DNA of 64,000 nucleotides from Flectonema sp. DT1601 (lineage: Eukaryota > Euglenozoa > Diplonemea > Diplonemida > Diplonemidae), in contig OZ025825.1 in the NCBI GenBank assembly GCA_964019425.1, positions 1 to 64,000 of the forward strand. Reading direction: 5' to 3'. The position numbers were made by a program, and so were the translations under genes. Below the pieces are notes generated by a model. That model saw only the letters and a list, made by a program, of their open reading frames with translations. It made no database searches and was not told the origin of the DNA. Positions 34,065 through 44,547 of the stretch are shown here, one piece after another; position 1 is the first letter of the stretch, and the number at the start of each line of letters is the position of its first letter.

Positions 34065-37000
34065 TCAGACGAGTTCAACAACTTCAACGGTTTTAGTGAC
34101 ACGGCGGCTTTTTGTTCGTCGATTCTTGGTGCGAGGTTGCTGCAATTGCTGTTTCTCTACCGACTTCGACCGCAGCAGCTTCTTCAACAGAGTTGCTTCT
34201 TGTTGAACAAACTTTTTAGCCTCATGGTACCTAGAAAGATATTTATCAGACTTGCTATTATAAGACGGGTGCTGACATTGTGTTCTGAGATCAAAAGGCC
34301 TCTTATGTTGGCTGACGTTCTGATCATCAGATTGTTGTCGTGGGGAGTCCTTCGACTCAATTCGAAGTGTGTCAGTAAAAGCTTCTCTGGGAGGCTCTCT
34401 CTTTGACACTGGAGTTGAGACACAAGTATGCTCCGACGAGTGACATGCTTTACAATTGCGGTTGCGGATTTGTTTTCGCATGTTGTGAAGCTCAAAGAGG
34501 TACTTGTCTCGTTCTATTTTATATCTATCAGACTGTTCTTGATTACTAATTCGATTGCTGTTAAGAGTTCGTAATTTATGTACTTCTGTTTCTCTCTTTG
34601 AACGTAGTTCAGAGTCAGCTTCAATAACTTCCTTACAAACTGCTCGAAGACGATCTTCGTATCGCAGGCAAACTTCCTTTTCACGTTCCGCGATTGTCAT
34701 AACTCCTGTTGTGATTCCTTTACAACGCTCAACTTCGGCCTTCAATTCCTGAAGCATTCCTCCCAAACGATCCTTTTCTGATGCGTGCTTTTCTAGTAGT
34801 TTTTCTTCTTCTCTTTTCATCATTGCACATTTAACTTCGTTCCACTTGGAGCTGTCTCTTTCTAATTCGTGTTTTATCTCTGCAACGCTTAAGCTGTTGT
34901 AGGCTTCTCTGAGCATTTCATGCATGGAGTCGAGTCGCACTCTTAAGTTAGCATTCTCCTTGTCCATCGTATCTGTGGTTTCACGAAGTTCAATCAAACG
35001 GCGCTCCATTCGAGAGAGTCCTTGTCCGTTTTCCTTTCTGGCTTTTGATTGTTTTAGAATGTTGTCTTCTTCATTTTTAATCTCACCTTTTAGTTTTAAT
35101 AACTCCTGTCTTGTTCGGTGTAGTTCCGCTGTACTATTAGATGATGCAGCCAGGGCTTTTTCAGAAATAGATTGCATGTCAATTGCTTTAGCACAGCGTT
35201 CATTGGCAATAAGTAAAGCCTGTCCTCTTGTGAATAGTTCTTCGGTGAGTATTTGTGGCTCTTCATTTAAACGCTGGATTTCCATTCTTGCTGCGTTGTT
35301 CTGTGACGTTGCTCGCTGTAGTTTTAGCGTCAGATCTTCTACTTGAGAAGCCGAGTCCGTTGCTTGTTGTTTGCAGAGGCGAAGTTCGTCGAGTAATTCT
35401 AACTGAGAACCAGGTTCTGTTTCAAGTGAATCGCCGTCATCTTTTATTCTAAGTGGCAGTACTCGAAGCAGTTCAGTAGTTTCCTCTTTGGTTTCTTGCA
35501 GGTCGTTAACTTGATCATGAAGTGCTGTTATCCTATTCAAAAACTTAGCTTCAATTAATTTCTTCAAATCTTGCTTTTCCTTAGCGTGGGATCTTTGTGT
35601 TTCTGAAAGTTCTCGACGTCGGCTTCTTTCACAATTTACAGCGAGAACTAAAGTTTTTTCCTCAGCAGAAGTAAGATCAAAAACGGCTCCAAACTTGCTG
35701 GAATTTGCCATCCAGTAAGAATCATCTGGAGTGTCTCCGTGTAATTGGAATTTACGAATCAACTTCGCTTTGATTGAATTTGCTACTGGTGAATCCAGCA
35801 GCCACTCTGGCAGTAGTCGCATCTCAGAATGATTCAATTCTGGTTCTTCCACTGGTCGGTAAACAATCTCTTTCTCTTTTACAACTTCTTCCTGACTTCC
35901 AGAATTGCTATTCCTCCTTCGTAGTGTCTCTGTTTGGATTACTTTCATAACCAGATCAGCTTCGGTGGTTGTCAGCTCAGCCTTTTGTAGTACTTCTTCA
36001 TCTACAGCCATCCAGCAGTCATCCTTTGCTTGAAACTCAAAAGGATCATCAAGCGCTTCATCAGAAATAGTACCTCCAGTAATGTTCGATTCGCATAGTT
36101 TTCGCTTCAAACTGGTGCTAATAATATTTGACTGCTGAAGCCAAAATGGAAGCCTACCGAATTCGGCTACAGTGCAGTGAACTGGCAGGTAGCCGCGGTG
36201 AGCTCGTTCTGTGTCAATACCAACTTTCAAGGTTAATAAAGCATCTTGTGAGAATGCTGACAAGTCGGGATGGTTTTCCAATTCCTCAGACGATAATTCG
36301 AGTAATGCTACTTCTCCACTGCCAAGTTCGCTTCCCTCCTGGTTCAGTACTCGTTGCAATGAACTGTTTAGGTGGCGTTTTAGACATAATTCTACAATCC
36401 ATCTTGGAAGTAACATCTTGTGAATCGGAGGATGCCCTCTCCGAGACCTTTCGGTGTCGACGACTTCTTTGATTTTACCAGCGACTTCATAAGGGAACTT
36501 GTCGTCAACTTCGTTGGACGGAAGTTCTAACAGAACCGTCTCTCCTTCAGATCCTAATATTTTTTGAATTGTTTGACGATGTTCAATATTCAGTCCCATA
36601 CTTGCAATCCATTTAGGAAGACGGTTAGAAGGAGACATCGACATCATCCTCTTTAGTCTCGGTGATCCGATAAGTAATTCTCTTCCTGATCTCAGTCTTG
36701 CTGAAGACGCTTTTTGCTGCTCTCTTTCTTTTCCAATCTCACGAACAACGATCTCCTTGTCGTTGTCTGAAATAGTTAGATTGCTGTCATTTAGGTCTTG
36801 CATTGTTACAGAAAGCCAGTTTAGTACATTTACCTTTCCATTGAGTTCACACTTACAACTGTCTTTTATGTGTATATTAAGTTGCAACCAAAATGGAAGT
36901 TTAGATAATCGAGAATCAGTGCAATGGATTGGAAGGTAGCCACGACGGACTCTTTCATTGTCGACATGAGTTTTGAGGATTGCGAGAGGACCAGGAGGAA

Positions 37001-40000
37001 AGTCGAGTGCCTTTTGCAAGTCTTCGTGAGAAGCGTCGAGTATTTCGATAGTGCCATCGTTGGCGAGGATTCGTAACCGATTTTGATAAACATCAGAGAG
37101 TTGAATATCAGTAATCCAGGGAGGTATTGTTGGTATTCTCATTGATTGCATCCTCTTCACTCTCTTTTCCTGAAAGAGTGCAGTCAGAGGAGCTGATTGC
37201 CTTCTATTTTTGATCTCCTCCTCTTTCCGTTCCGAAATAACGAAGAGTATCATTTTCTTATCCTCCTCAGAGATTCCTGAGAATACCTCCTCGTTGTCGA
37301 TGGTCACGGATGTCCAGTAGTCGTTTTTATCAGAAAAATTAAAGTCAACTCCCTCAAACGAAGGAGCGCTAGTATTAAGTGTTGTCTTGACTGAATCAGT
37401 AAGGTCAGACAGCTGCATCCAAAAAGGTAATTTCGAATGTGAAGTGTTCGCGCAGTGAATTGGAGAAAAGCCTCGACGGGTCCGCTCAGAATCGATCTCC
37501 GCTTTAAGTGAGCGTAGCGACGATTCAGATGCGTTGTCTAATTTTGACTCTAATTCCTCACTTGTCAGGTCTAATAAAGCCACATCGCCGTCATCGGAAA
37601 CTATTTCCATTAATCGAACATTAACTAAAGGACTTAGTCTGATATCTGATACCCACATTGGAAGTTTCTGTGATGTTGAAGTCACGGACTTCATTCTCTT
37701 TACGCGAGACTCAGCGCTTAATCTGGCTTGCTTCTCACCTTCAATCTGGACTTCGAGATTCTTCATGTCAAAGAGGAAAACACTTTTTCGTGACTCGTGC
37801 TCCTTCCGCTCTCTTTTGAGCTCCTCATTGGCACGTTCCAATTGGTGTTTCTTTTCGGTTAGTTCGAGGAGGCGAGTTTCTTCGAGTTTTCGTTTTTCTT
37901 CCTCTTCTCGCTTGCGTCTGCTAGTTGCAAGTTCAAGAACTTCGCTGCATGTTAGTCGTTGAGATCGATCGAGACGAGTTCGACTTTGAGAGGCAGCCTC
38001 CAAACAACTGATTGCCGTGGGGTCTTCTTCGACTTGTGAAGTAATCGACTTGTCAGACATAACTAATCGAGCGATGACCCATCCCACGGCTGATTTTACT
38101 TCTTTCTGGTCAGCTTCTCTACCTCCCACTCTCGCTACCATATCTATTACACAATCAAGGCCATCGTACCTCTTTACGGAGGCAGCAATTTCCGCATTTT
38201 GACATAAATTTCCAACTGCCAACATAGCCCACTGCATGGCGACGTCTTTGTCATACATCGGAAGTATCGAATGAAGTAGTAAGGGAATAGCATTCGACTG
38301 ATCCAACTTGACTCGATGGCTGTCTTCATAGCGGCTGACTTGGGCCATAATTTTACAACAGTCAGTTACTTGTTGAAGATGTTGTTTAGTGCAGCAATTC
38401 ATAACTGACATAATAAGTGAAAGTCCGTCATTGCTTACTAATTGTGTTTGTGAATCTTGATTCCCTTGAATAATATTTATTAAAATAGCGAGCAGCTTAC
38501 CCCGTTCTGATATTTGTTTTGAATTGTTCTCTGCGGTGGCAAGCAATACTTTAATACCGGAATTCTTAACAATTTGCTTTTTTCCATATTCTGTGCCGGA
38601 TATTTCCAATAGAGCATTGTTAACAAATTGAATAGCTGTAACATTAGTAGACTGTTTGTGTAATATACTGAGAAGTGTGCGGATTGATTTTGATACTTTC
38701 TCAGAAGGGTTGATCAAAGTTCCGTATCGTTCCTCGCTGTGTAGTGTAAGACGCTTCAAAGCCCAAATAGCCATATCTTGCTCATCAGTTGCCTGGTGCA
38801 ATACTCTCACAGCGTTGAGTAAGGCGCCCCCACACCCGCTTTCTGAGAGTTTGACAGCACCCTGCTGACAGCTTGCCATTTTCCCAAGTATAGAACAACA
38901 CAATTGAATGATACAATGGTGCTCTGATCCAGATGGCTGGTTTGCTGGAAGGGTGTAGTGCTTCTCCATGATGAAGAGGATTGGCTTCCAACACTTCTGC
39001 TGGTAAATCGGATGACTGTGAGTTATTGTTTTGTTCTTCGGAGATGCTAACGACGCACTGCAAACGTTTCCGTAAATTACGAGAATCCGTTTTACAATAT
39101 CAGGAGCACTGATTATAGTAATTGGAGGGTTGGGCACATCACTAAAAGTTTGTTCTCCTCGACGTTCTGCTTCCTGACCATTCTTAATAAGTCTGCTGCT
39201 TATTGAGTTTAAAGAAGGAAGAAGTTCTTGAGCAGTTACAGCTGTGTGAGGAAGTGATTCTCTTCTTGAGGACAGTCTCCTCCCATCTGATGGTCTCCTT
39301 ACGCCGCTGTTCCTTCTGATGAAGCTTCCCCCATCAGTTGTTGTTGTTATTGTGATAATAACTTCTAACAAATTACGGAGGTGCGACAATTCACCCATTT
39401 TTGTAAGTCTGACGGCAGCGTATCCCAGTGAACGAATTCCCTCAGTAGACGTTAAGATTCGAGTAGCGTTGTCATTCTCAATTAGTACCTGAGCGCAGAA
39501 CACCGCGGATTCAATTAATTGGATGAGCTTTCGGCTGCCTGGCGCGCTATTCGCAACGGATGTCACAGCCGGTGAAGACGAAGCGAGATTAGAAAACGAA
39601 AGAGACTGAAACTTACTTTGCATCTCCTTGAAGTCGAAATTATTAGCTCCCGACATTGGAGATAAAAGTAAAGGAGACATCAGATTGAAAGGATCTTCCG
39701 TATCATCCACAGAAGGTCTTCCGTAAATATTTAGTGGTGTTTCCTGATCTGGTGACATCGGCAAGTCATCAGGTGCAGCCGCAATAGTATTAAATGATTT
39801 GACAAGTAACAAGGGAAGGATCTCACTGTTCATTACGTGATCGATGTCGTCATCACATCCCAAACAAATATTAGCAGCCGCTGACATTGCGAACAACATC
39901 GTTGCTAAGTTTGTGACAGACGGACGTTGCTCCACAGCCTCAAATAATAAAATGCTAATCGCATCGCTACTTCTTTCCGCATCTGTTTTACATATTTCAA

Positions 40001-40715
40001 CTAACTTGTCATTCGATAAAGAAAGCTTGTGAATGACACTTGCGATCGGCTCCATAATTTGATCTTTTTTAGGATCGTCTTTGGCAACACCTCTCAGGTT
40101 TTGAAGAATAGTTCTCAAGCTGTCTATCAGTTCAGGTGTGTTGAATGTGATGTCTGGTTGTGTTAATCTGTTTAACACTTTACCAGCGACATCGAACACA
40201 GCTTGATTACTGGTCATATTTTCAATGCAATAAAGTGCGACTTTTATTCCTCCACGAGAGCCTGCATACTGAGCGTCATCTCTGTTGGAGTAAATAAAAT
40301 CCCTGAGATGACACATCCCAGCAGAAACCACCGCCTCATCGTTCATATTAGCCACCAGATGTCGTAGTAGATATTGAATGTCTCGGACGTTTTTATTTTT
40401 GACTTCGTTAGAAAGCACTCTTAATGCGACAGCTTTTTTTACAGCAGCTCTAAACTTGTGTCTCGCTTGCGGCGATTCCGGTAATACGTCTTCTTCAGAA
40501 TCATCGTCTCGATGCTCAATACTGAATCTCTTATCTCCTTGTCTCTCTCTCGCATTTATTCCCAAACTGCTGCTTTCCCTTCTCGTGAGCTGCAGTGTTT
40601 CTAACATGCTAAGTTCTAACCCTAAGTCTTTATCAATGTCATCATCATCACCTGCAGTCTTTCCCCAGAAAGTTGATGCAAACGGGGCGACATCATCATC
40701 GGATTCATCCGACAT
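34065..40715 (-). CDS. Giant armadillo-repeat / coiled-coil protein with a novel repeated LPxW-PIHC module
   Basis: 2216 aa, one exon, ATG start. An acidic Ser-rich N-terminus is followed by armadillo/HEAT-like helices (about residues 50-880: paired-helix segments such as AISILLFEAVEQRPSVTNLA). A charged coiled coil (930-1010) precedes four tandem units of about 70-180 residues beginning near 1017, 1197, 1367 and 1437. Each unit has LPxWI at its start, then LLxLxSxE, ERxRRG, P(I/V)H and often LPFWLQ; KRMxS linkers precede the first three. A further LPEWL lies near 1633. A long coiled coil spans about 1705-2070, then a KACHSSEHTC motif and a basic tail. I do not recognise the family. The layout suggests a cytoskeletal or scaffolding role, which is only inference. 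Confidence 0.85.
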   Translation of the reverse strand: MSDESDDDVAPFASTFWGKTAGDDDDIDKDLGLELSMLETLQLTRRESSSLGINARERQGDKRFSIEHRDDDSEEDVLPESPQARHKFRAAVKKAVALRVLSNEVKNKNVRDIQYLLRHLVANMNDEAVVSAGMCHLRDFIYSNRDDAQYAGSRGGIKVALYCIENMTSNQAVFDVAGKVLNRLTQPDITFNTPELIDSLRTILQNLRGVAKDDPKKDQIMEPIASVIHKLSLSNDKLVEICKTDAERSSDAISILLFEAVEQRPSVTNLATMLFAMSAAANICLGCDDDIDHVMNSEILPLLLVKSFNTIAAAPDDLPMSPDQETPLNIYGRPSVDDTEDPFNLMSPLLLSPMSGANNFDFKEMQSKFQSLSFSNLASSSPAVTSVANSAPGSRKLIQLIESAVFCAQVLIENDNATRILTSTEGIRSLGYAAVRLTKMGELSHLRNLLEVIITITTTTDGGSFIRRNSGVRRPSDGRRLSSRRESLPHTAVTAQELLPSLNSISSRLIKNGQEAERRGEQTFSDVPNPPITIISAPDIVKRILVIYGNVCSASLASPKNKTITHSHPIYQQKCWKPILFIMEKHYTLPANQPSGSEHHCIIQLCCSILGKMASCQQGAVKLSESGCGGALLNAVRVLHQATDEQDMAIWALKRLTLHSEERYGTLINPSEKVSKSIRTLLSILHKQSTNVTAIQFVNNALLEISGTEYGKKQIVKNSGIKVLLATAENNSKQISERGKLLAILINIIQGNQDSQTQLVSNDGLSLIMSVMNCCTKQHLQQVTDCCKIMAQVSRYEDSHRVKLDQSNAIPLLLHSILPMYDKDVAMQWAMLAVGNLCQNAEIAASVKRYDGLDCVIDMVARVGGREADQKEVKSAVGWVIARLVMSDKSITSQVEEDPTAISCLEAASQSRTRLDRSQRLTCSEVLELATSRRKREEEEKRKLEETRLLELTEKKHQLERANEELKRERKEHESRKSVFLFDMKNLEVQIEGEKQARLSAESRVKRMKSVTSTSQKLPMWVSDIRLSPLVNVRLMEIVSDDGDVALLDLTSEELESKLDNASESSLRSLKAEIDSERTRRGFSPIHCANTSHSKLPFWMQLSDLTDSVKTTLNTSAPSFEGVDFNFSDKNDYWTSVTIDNEEVFSGISEEDKKMILFVISERKEEEIKNRRQSAPLTALFQEKRVKRMQSMRIPTIPPWITDIQLSDVYQNRLRILANDGTIEILDASHEDLQKALDFPPGPLAILKTHVDNERVRRGYLPIHCTDSRLSKLPFWLQLNIHIKDSCKCELNGKVNVLNWLSVTMQDLNDSNLTISDNDKEIVVREIGKEREQQKASSARLRSGRELLIGSPRLKRMMSMSPSNRLPKWIASMGLNIEHRQTIQKILGSEGETVLLELPSNEVDDKFPYEVAGKIKEVVDTERSRRGHPPIHKMLLPRWIVELCLKRHLNSSLQRVLNQEGSELGSGEVALLELSSEELENHPDLSAFSQDALLTLKVGIDTERAHRGYLPVHCTVAEFGRLPFWLQQSNIISTSLKRKLCESNITGGTISDEALDDPFEFQAKDDCWMAVDEEVLQKAELTTTEADLVMKVIQTETLRRRNSNSGSQEEVVKEKEIVYRPVEEPELNHSEMRLLPEWLLDSPVANSIKAKLIRKFQLHGDTPDDSYWMANSSKFGAVFDLTSAEEKTLVLAVNCERSRRRELSETQRSHAKEKQDLKKLIEAKFLNRITALHDQVNDLQETKEETTELLRVLPLRIKDDGDSLETEPGSQLELLDELRLCKQQATDSASQVEDLTLKLQRATSQNNAARMEIQRLNEEPQILTEELFTRGQALLIANERCAKAIDMQSISEKALAASSNSTAELHRTRQELLKLKGEIKNEEDNILKQSKARKENGQGLSRMERRLIELRETTDTMDKENANLRVRLDSMHEMLREAYNSLSVAEIKHELERDSSKWNEVKCAMMKREEEKLLEKHASEKDRLGGMLQELKAEVERCKGITTGVMTIAEREKEVCLRYEDRLRAVCKEVIEADSELRSKRETEVHKLRTLNSNRISNQEQSDRYKIERDKYLFELHNMRKQIRNRNCKACHSSEHTCVSTPVSKREPPREAFTDTLRIESKDSPRQQSDDQNVSQHKRPFDLRTQCQHPSYNSKSDKYLSRYHEAKKFVQQEATLLKKLLRSKSVEKQQLQQPRTKNRRTKSRRVTKTVEVVELV

Positions 40716-43700
40716 GCGAATTCAGTCGTCTGAACAGAAATAAAAGGAAGTAATAAACAAACACTTAAGAAGTTGGGTAACACTGTGAGTCACGCATCTA
40801 TCTCAAACATTCCCAGATCCGAACATCTTTTTGACAATCTGAAATACGAATAAGTAACACTCACAACACCAACCACAAGCATGCGGCGTCTACATATTGA
40901 CGCACGTTTTCGATTCTTTAATAAGTTTATGGTTCCTTTTTTTTTTTTTCACATTTTTTTCTTCTGTTTTCAAGTGTGTTCCATTATGCGACGTCATAGT
41001 CGCATAAGAACATACTCGCAGTGACAAATGGTCGCACAGAATTAGAACGCAATAAATAAAAAATAAAAAATAATAAAAAAAGATGATGACATTGGCTGCA
41101 AAATAATTCGAAGAACTTCCGAGCTCAAGAAAGTCCAACGTGCAAACAGTTGGCCAAACTTCTGTAGTTCCGAATTCGTAAGAAGCATCTTGTGGATCTT
41201 CGATAAACTTACCAAAAAAAAAAAAAATAGAAAATAGTCGGAAATCACATAAAAAAGAAAACTTTTGTTGCAAAAGTGTGAAACATTGCTGCTGGGAATT
41301 CCAACGACGTGTTTTCTTCACTTCAAATAATAAAAACATCGCCAAGGTTAAAAGAATGTTGACGATGTCACAAAAGCAAAGCGAGTTTCAGAAACTGGGG
41401 CCTGCCTACAGCATACCTCCGGTAGTACTCTGCAAGGACGTACTCGCTTTCAGATATTAGACATTTCACAGGCGCGGATGACTTAGCAAGCTGTGCCTAA
41501 TTGTTTCTTATCCCATCCCAATAGCATGTGACACGTCTCCAATAGCACTCACCCCTCAGGACACATTGTACAACAAAGTGGTCCAACACAACAGCAATGA
41601 GAACTGTTGGTGAACTTAATTGCCTGCCGCATGACATGACTGAGAGATGCAAATAAATAAACAAAAGATTCTCTTCTCCTTATCAAACCAATTAGACCGC
41701 AGCACGAACGTTGCAAAAACAAAATAATTCGCAACAAGGGGACAGGGTTTTGAATTGTTAAAACAAATCGCAAGATGCGGTAAGTCTCTACCGCGTTTAG
41801 GTGCCTACAGGTCTTCTGACTCGGTGAAAAGAGCAGGCTAGTACACAGCTAAACAGCTGTGCACCCCATTTCCAACCGACCCTGTACAGACTCAAGTGTC
41901 GGTTATGTTGAAAATGTGAAGCAGATTGAACAAAAAAATAAAATGCTCAGCAGAGAGGAAGAAACCAGCTGTTTCCAGCAGGTTCAAACACAAAGAATAA
42001 AAAGAAAGCAATACTACAGACTCTACTAATGCTGCAGTATCTCTCGTGGGCTATGCTTGAAAAATAAAACTGGGGTCTCGGGAAGGCAGGAAGATCAGAG
42101 ACATCAACTCTCTCGGTGGGTCTTCTTCACTTCGGAATTTCTGTTCTTCTTGAGCTTCTTTTGTTTTCTCTCTAAATTGTTTCCTTTATTCTAGTTATTA
42201 CGGAACGAGAAACTGTCAACAGCCAGGTAACAGATTACATCATGCGACCCCAAAACCAGAACAGCAAAGTCTAATCCGCCCCAGCTGTTGACTTTATCAA
42301 TTTACATGTTGTCCAACAACAGGTGGGGATTGTTTCTTTTTTATTATTATTATTTCATTCCATCTGGTTTGCCACACACAAAAGACTTTGGGAGGGGGAA
42401 AAGTATCTACCCGACTGCAGACACTATTTTGATGTACGCTGCGGAGATTTGATTGCATGTCGTGGTGTCTGATTGTTATCATCGTTTTTACTTTTAAACG
42501 ATTTTATGAAAAAAATAAGAGACACAACCATTTTATCCACCACACGATAAACTACTCTAACACAACGTAATGTGCACAGCGAGCTGATCGTCAATACAGA
42601 GTTTTAGAACAGAAATATCACTTTTATTATCTTTTTACTTCAGTATTTCAGTACCGAACAAAGATAACCAGTTTTTTCTGGATTAAAATTAATACGGCGA
42701 TCCATTTTATTGAATCGTTTTTTCGGCAACTCAAAAAACACGTTCGTTTTTTCTCTTGTTTTTCATTCCTTTATTTTTTTTTTTTTTTTTCATTTCTTTC
42801 ACTGAATCTGCTGTAACTGAACAAAACTTACATAAAAATTTTTTTTTTGGAAATGGGCAAAATGCTCGCAAAAAGAAACAAAAAAAAAAAAAAAAAAAAA
42901 AACCCCAGTCGGGGATAAGCTTCCCAACGAATAGGGAAGTAGAGTACGCAGGAAAAGTAATAATATCATCGTGTCTACGACCTAAGGAGGGAAAAAAAAA
43001 AAAAAAAAAACCGAAATACGGTGCCGTAGGTGAACCAAGAGACTGTGCTGGTGGCTAATGACTTGACTCTCAGAAAGAAATGAAGAAACAACAAACAACA
43101 TTAACATAGCACCCTGATGTTAATTTGAAACTATTTCATTTTTTCAGTTTGCCATAACAGAAAAGTATTTCCCCCCCAATCAGGAACTCTATTTCTCAAG
43201 TCCCATTTACTGAAAGGGTAAAAAAAAAAGCGCTGAGGGCATTTATTGTTTATTGTATCACAGCAACATAATTTGACTTTTGTCAAATTAATGAGGGAAC
43301 AAATCAACTCCCATTTCTCTATAATATATATTTTTTTTTTTTGATACTTTTTCAAATGTTCTTTCCAACCTGGTGCTGACACCGTGCTTGGAATAAGAAG
43401 CAGTGGAGGGGAAACAGTACCGTTCGACCAACACAATATGTCAAAAATACATATTGGGCAATGTCTTGCTTGGAAAGGGCGAAGAATAAGGAACATACAA
43501 TAGTAACACATAAATGGGTGTATAACATTAAGACCAGAATAGGGGGCTGGGACGTGGTTTTGCTTTCTCAGCAAAAAGAGGGGAGGTAAAGAGAACTGTT
43601 TTTTGGTATTGTGGTTGAAAAAAAACATCGTCGGAGTGAGGATTACCTGGAGGATCGTTAGCTCAAACACATAATAGAGTTGCTAATTTGTGTGAAAGCG

Positions 43701-44547
43701 CAGGTAGTTCTTTGCAGAAACAATCCAACGCCTGGAATCACCGGTTAAATCAACAGAGTAGTTTAATTTCCCAATTTCAAAAAAAAAAATAAAAAAAAAT
43801 AAAAAAAAATCGATTCGCTCTCTAAGATGTTATCCACCTAAAATATCAGAACTTCTCAGTTAGCTCCTAGTAGTCAACCCTAAGGCGTATGATAAGAAGT
43901 TTAGTCAGCGGACATGAAAGTAAGGAAACCCACTCTAGAGTGGGTTGTGTTTGAAGTATTCTTCAGTCCTGCAGACTTTTCATGCACGTACAGGTCACAA
44001 GAGTCCTGAGAGAACTGAGGAGGAAATATTAGACTCAAAGACCAATTCTTAAACTAGAACACATTTACTCCACTACAATAAAAGTCTTTTCATAAACACT
44101 ACCACTTTGAACGAACAATCGCAATAATTTCTTTTTTCAGGGAAAGAGCAAAACAGAATAAGCGATGCTTCTATACTAAACCACAAATAGAAAAGTTGTC
44201 ACAGCTTGACGCAATTAAACCAAAACCTAAAAAAAGCATTCAATTGCCATTCCAAAGAAATAAATTAAGTTCGGGCACGTGCTACCCACCTAAGGCGTAA
44301 AGGTCAAAGTTAACGTGATTCACAAATCTGGTGGCAAGGTGATGTCAATTTGTGTGGATTGTATTCAATAAAGAAAACTCTTTTGAGTAGTTCCGACTGA
44401 GTCGGATGCGGAACTTATTTATTACAAGCTGTCGTATTAAACATCTAAAGTTGGATAATTTACAAACTTTCGTAAAGTAATAAAAGAAGTCATCTAACGA
44501 ATCAGAACCACTTCAAGGATAAGTAACTCACAATGTCATTATCCATC
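40716..44547. other. Intergenic, 3.8 kb, no gene seen
   Basis: AT-rich with long homopolymers: T run at about 42775-42791, A run at about 42882-42902, A run near 42990-43010 and (A9T) repeats near 43785-43810. Open frames here are short, low-complexity or run through A/T tracts. It should include the 5' region of the armadillo gene and the 3' UTR of the channel gene. Confidence 0.55.

Noticed and set aside
41042-43670. Several 60-180 codon ORFs in the 40.7-44.5 kb gap
   Set aside because: They run through A/T homopolymers, have Phe/Lys-rich low-complexity translations and lack any motif.
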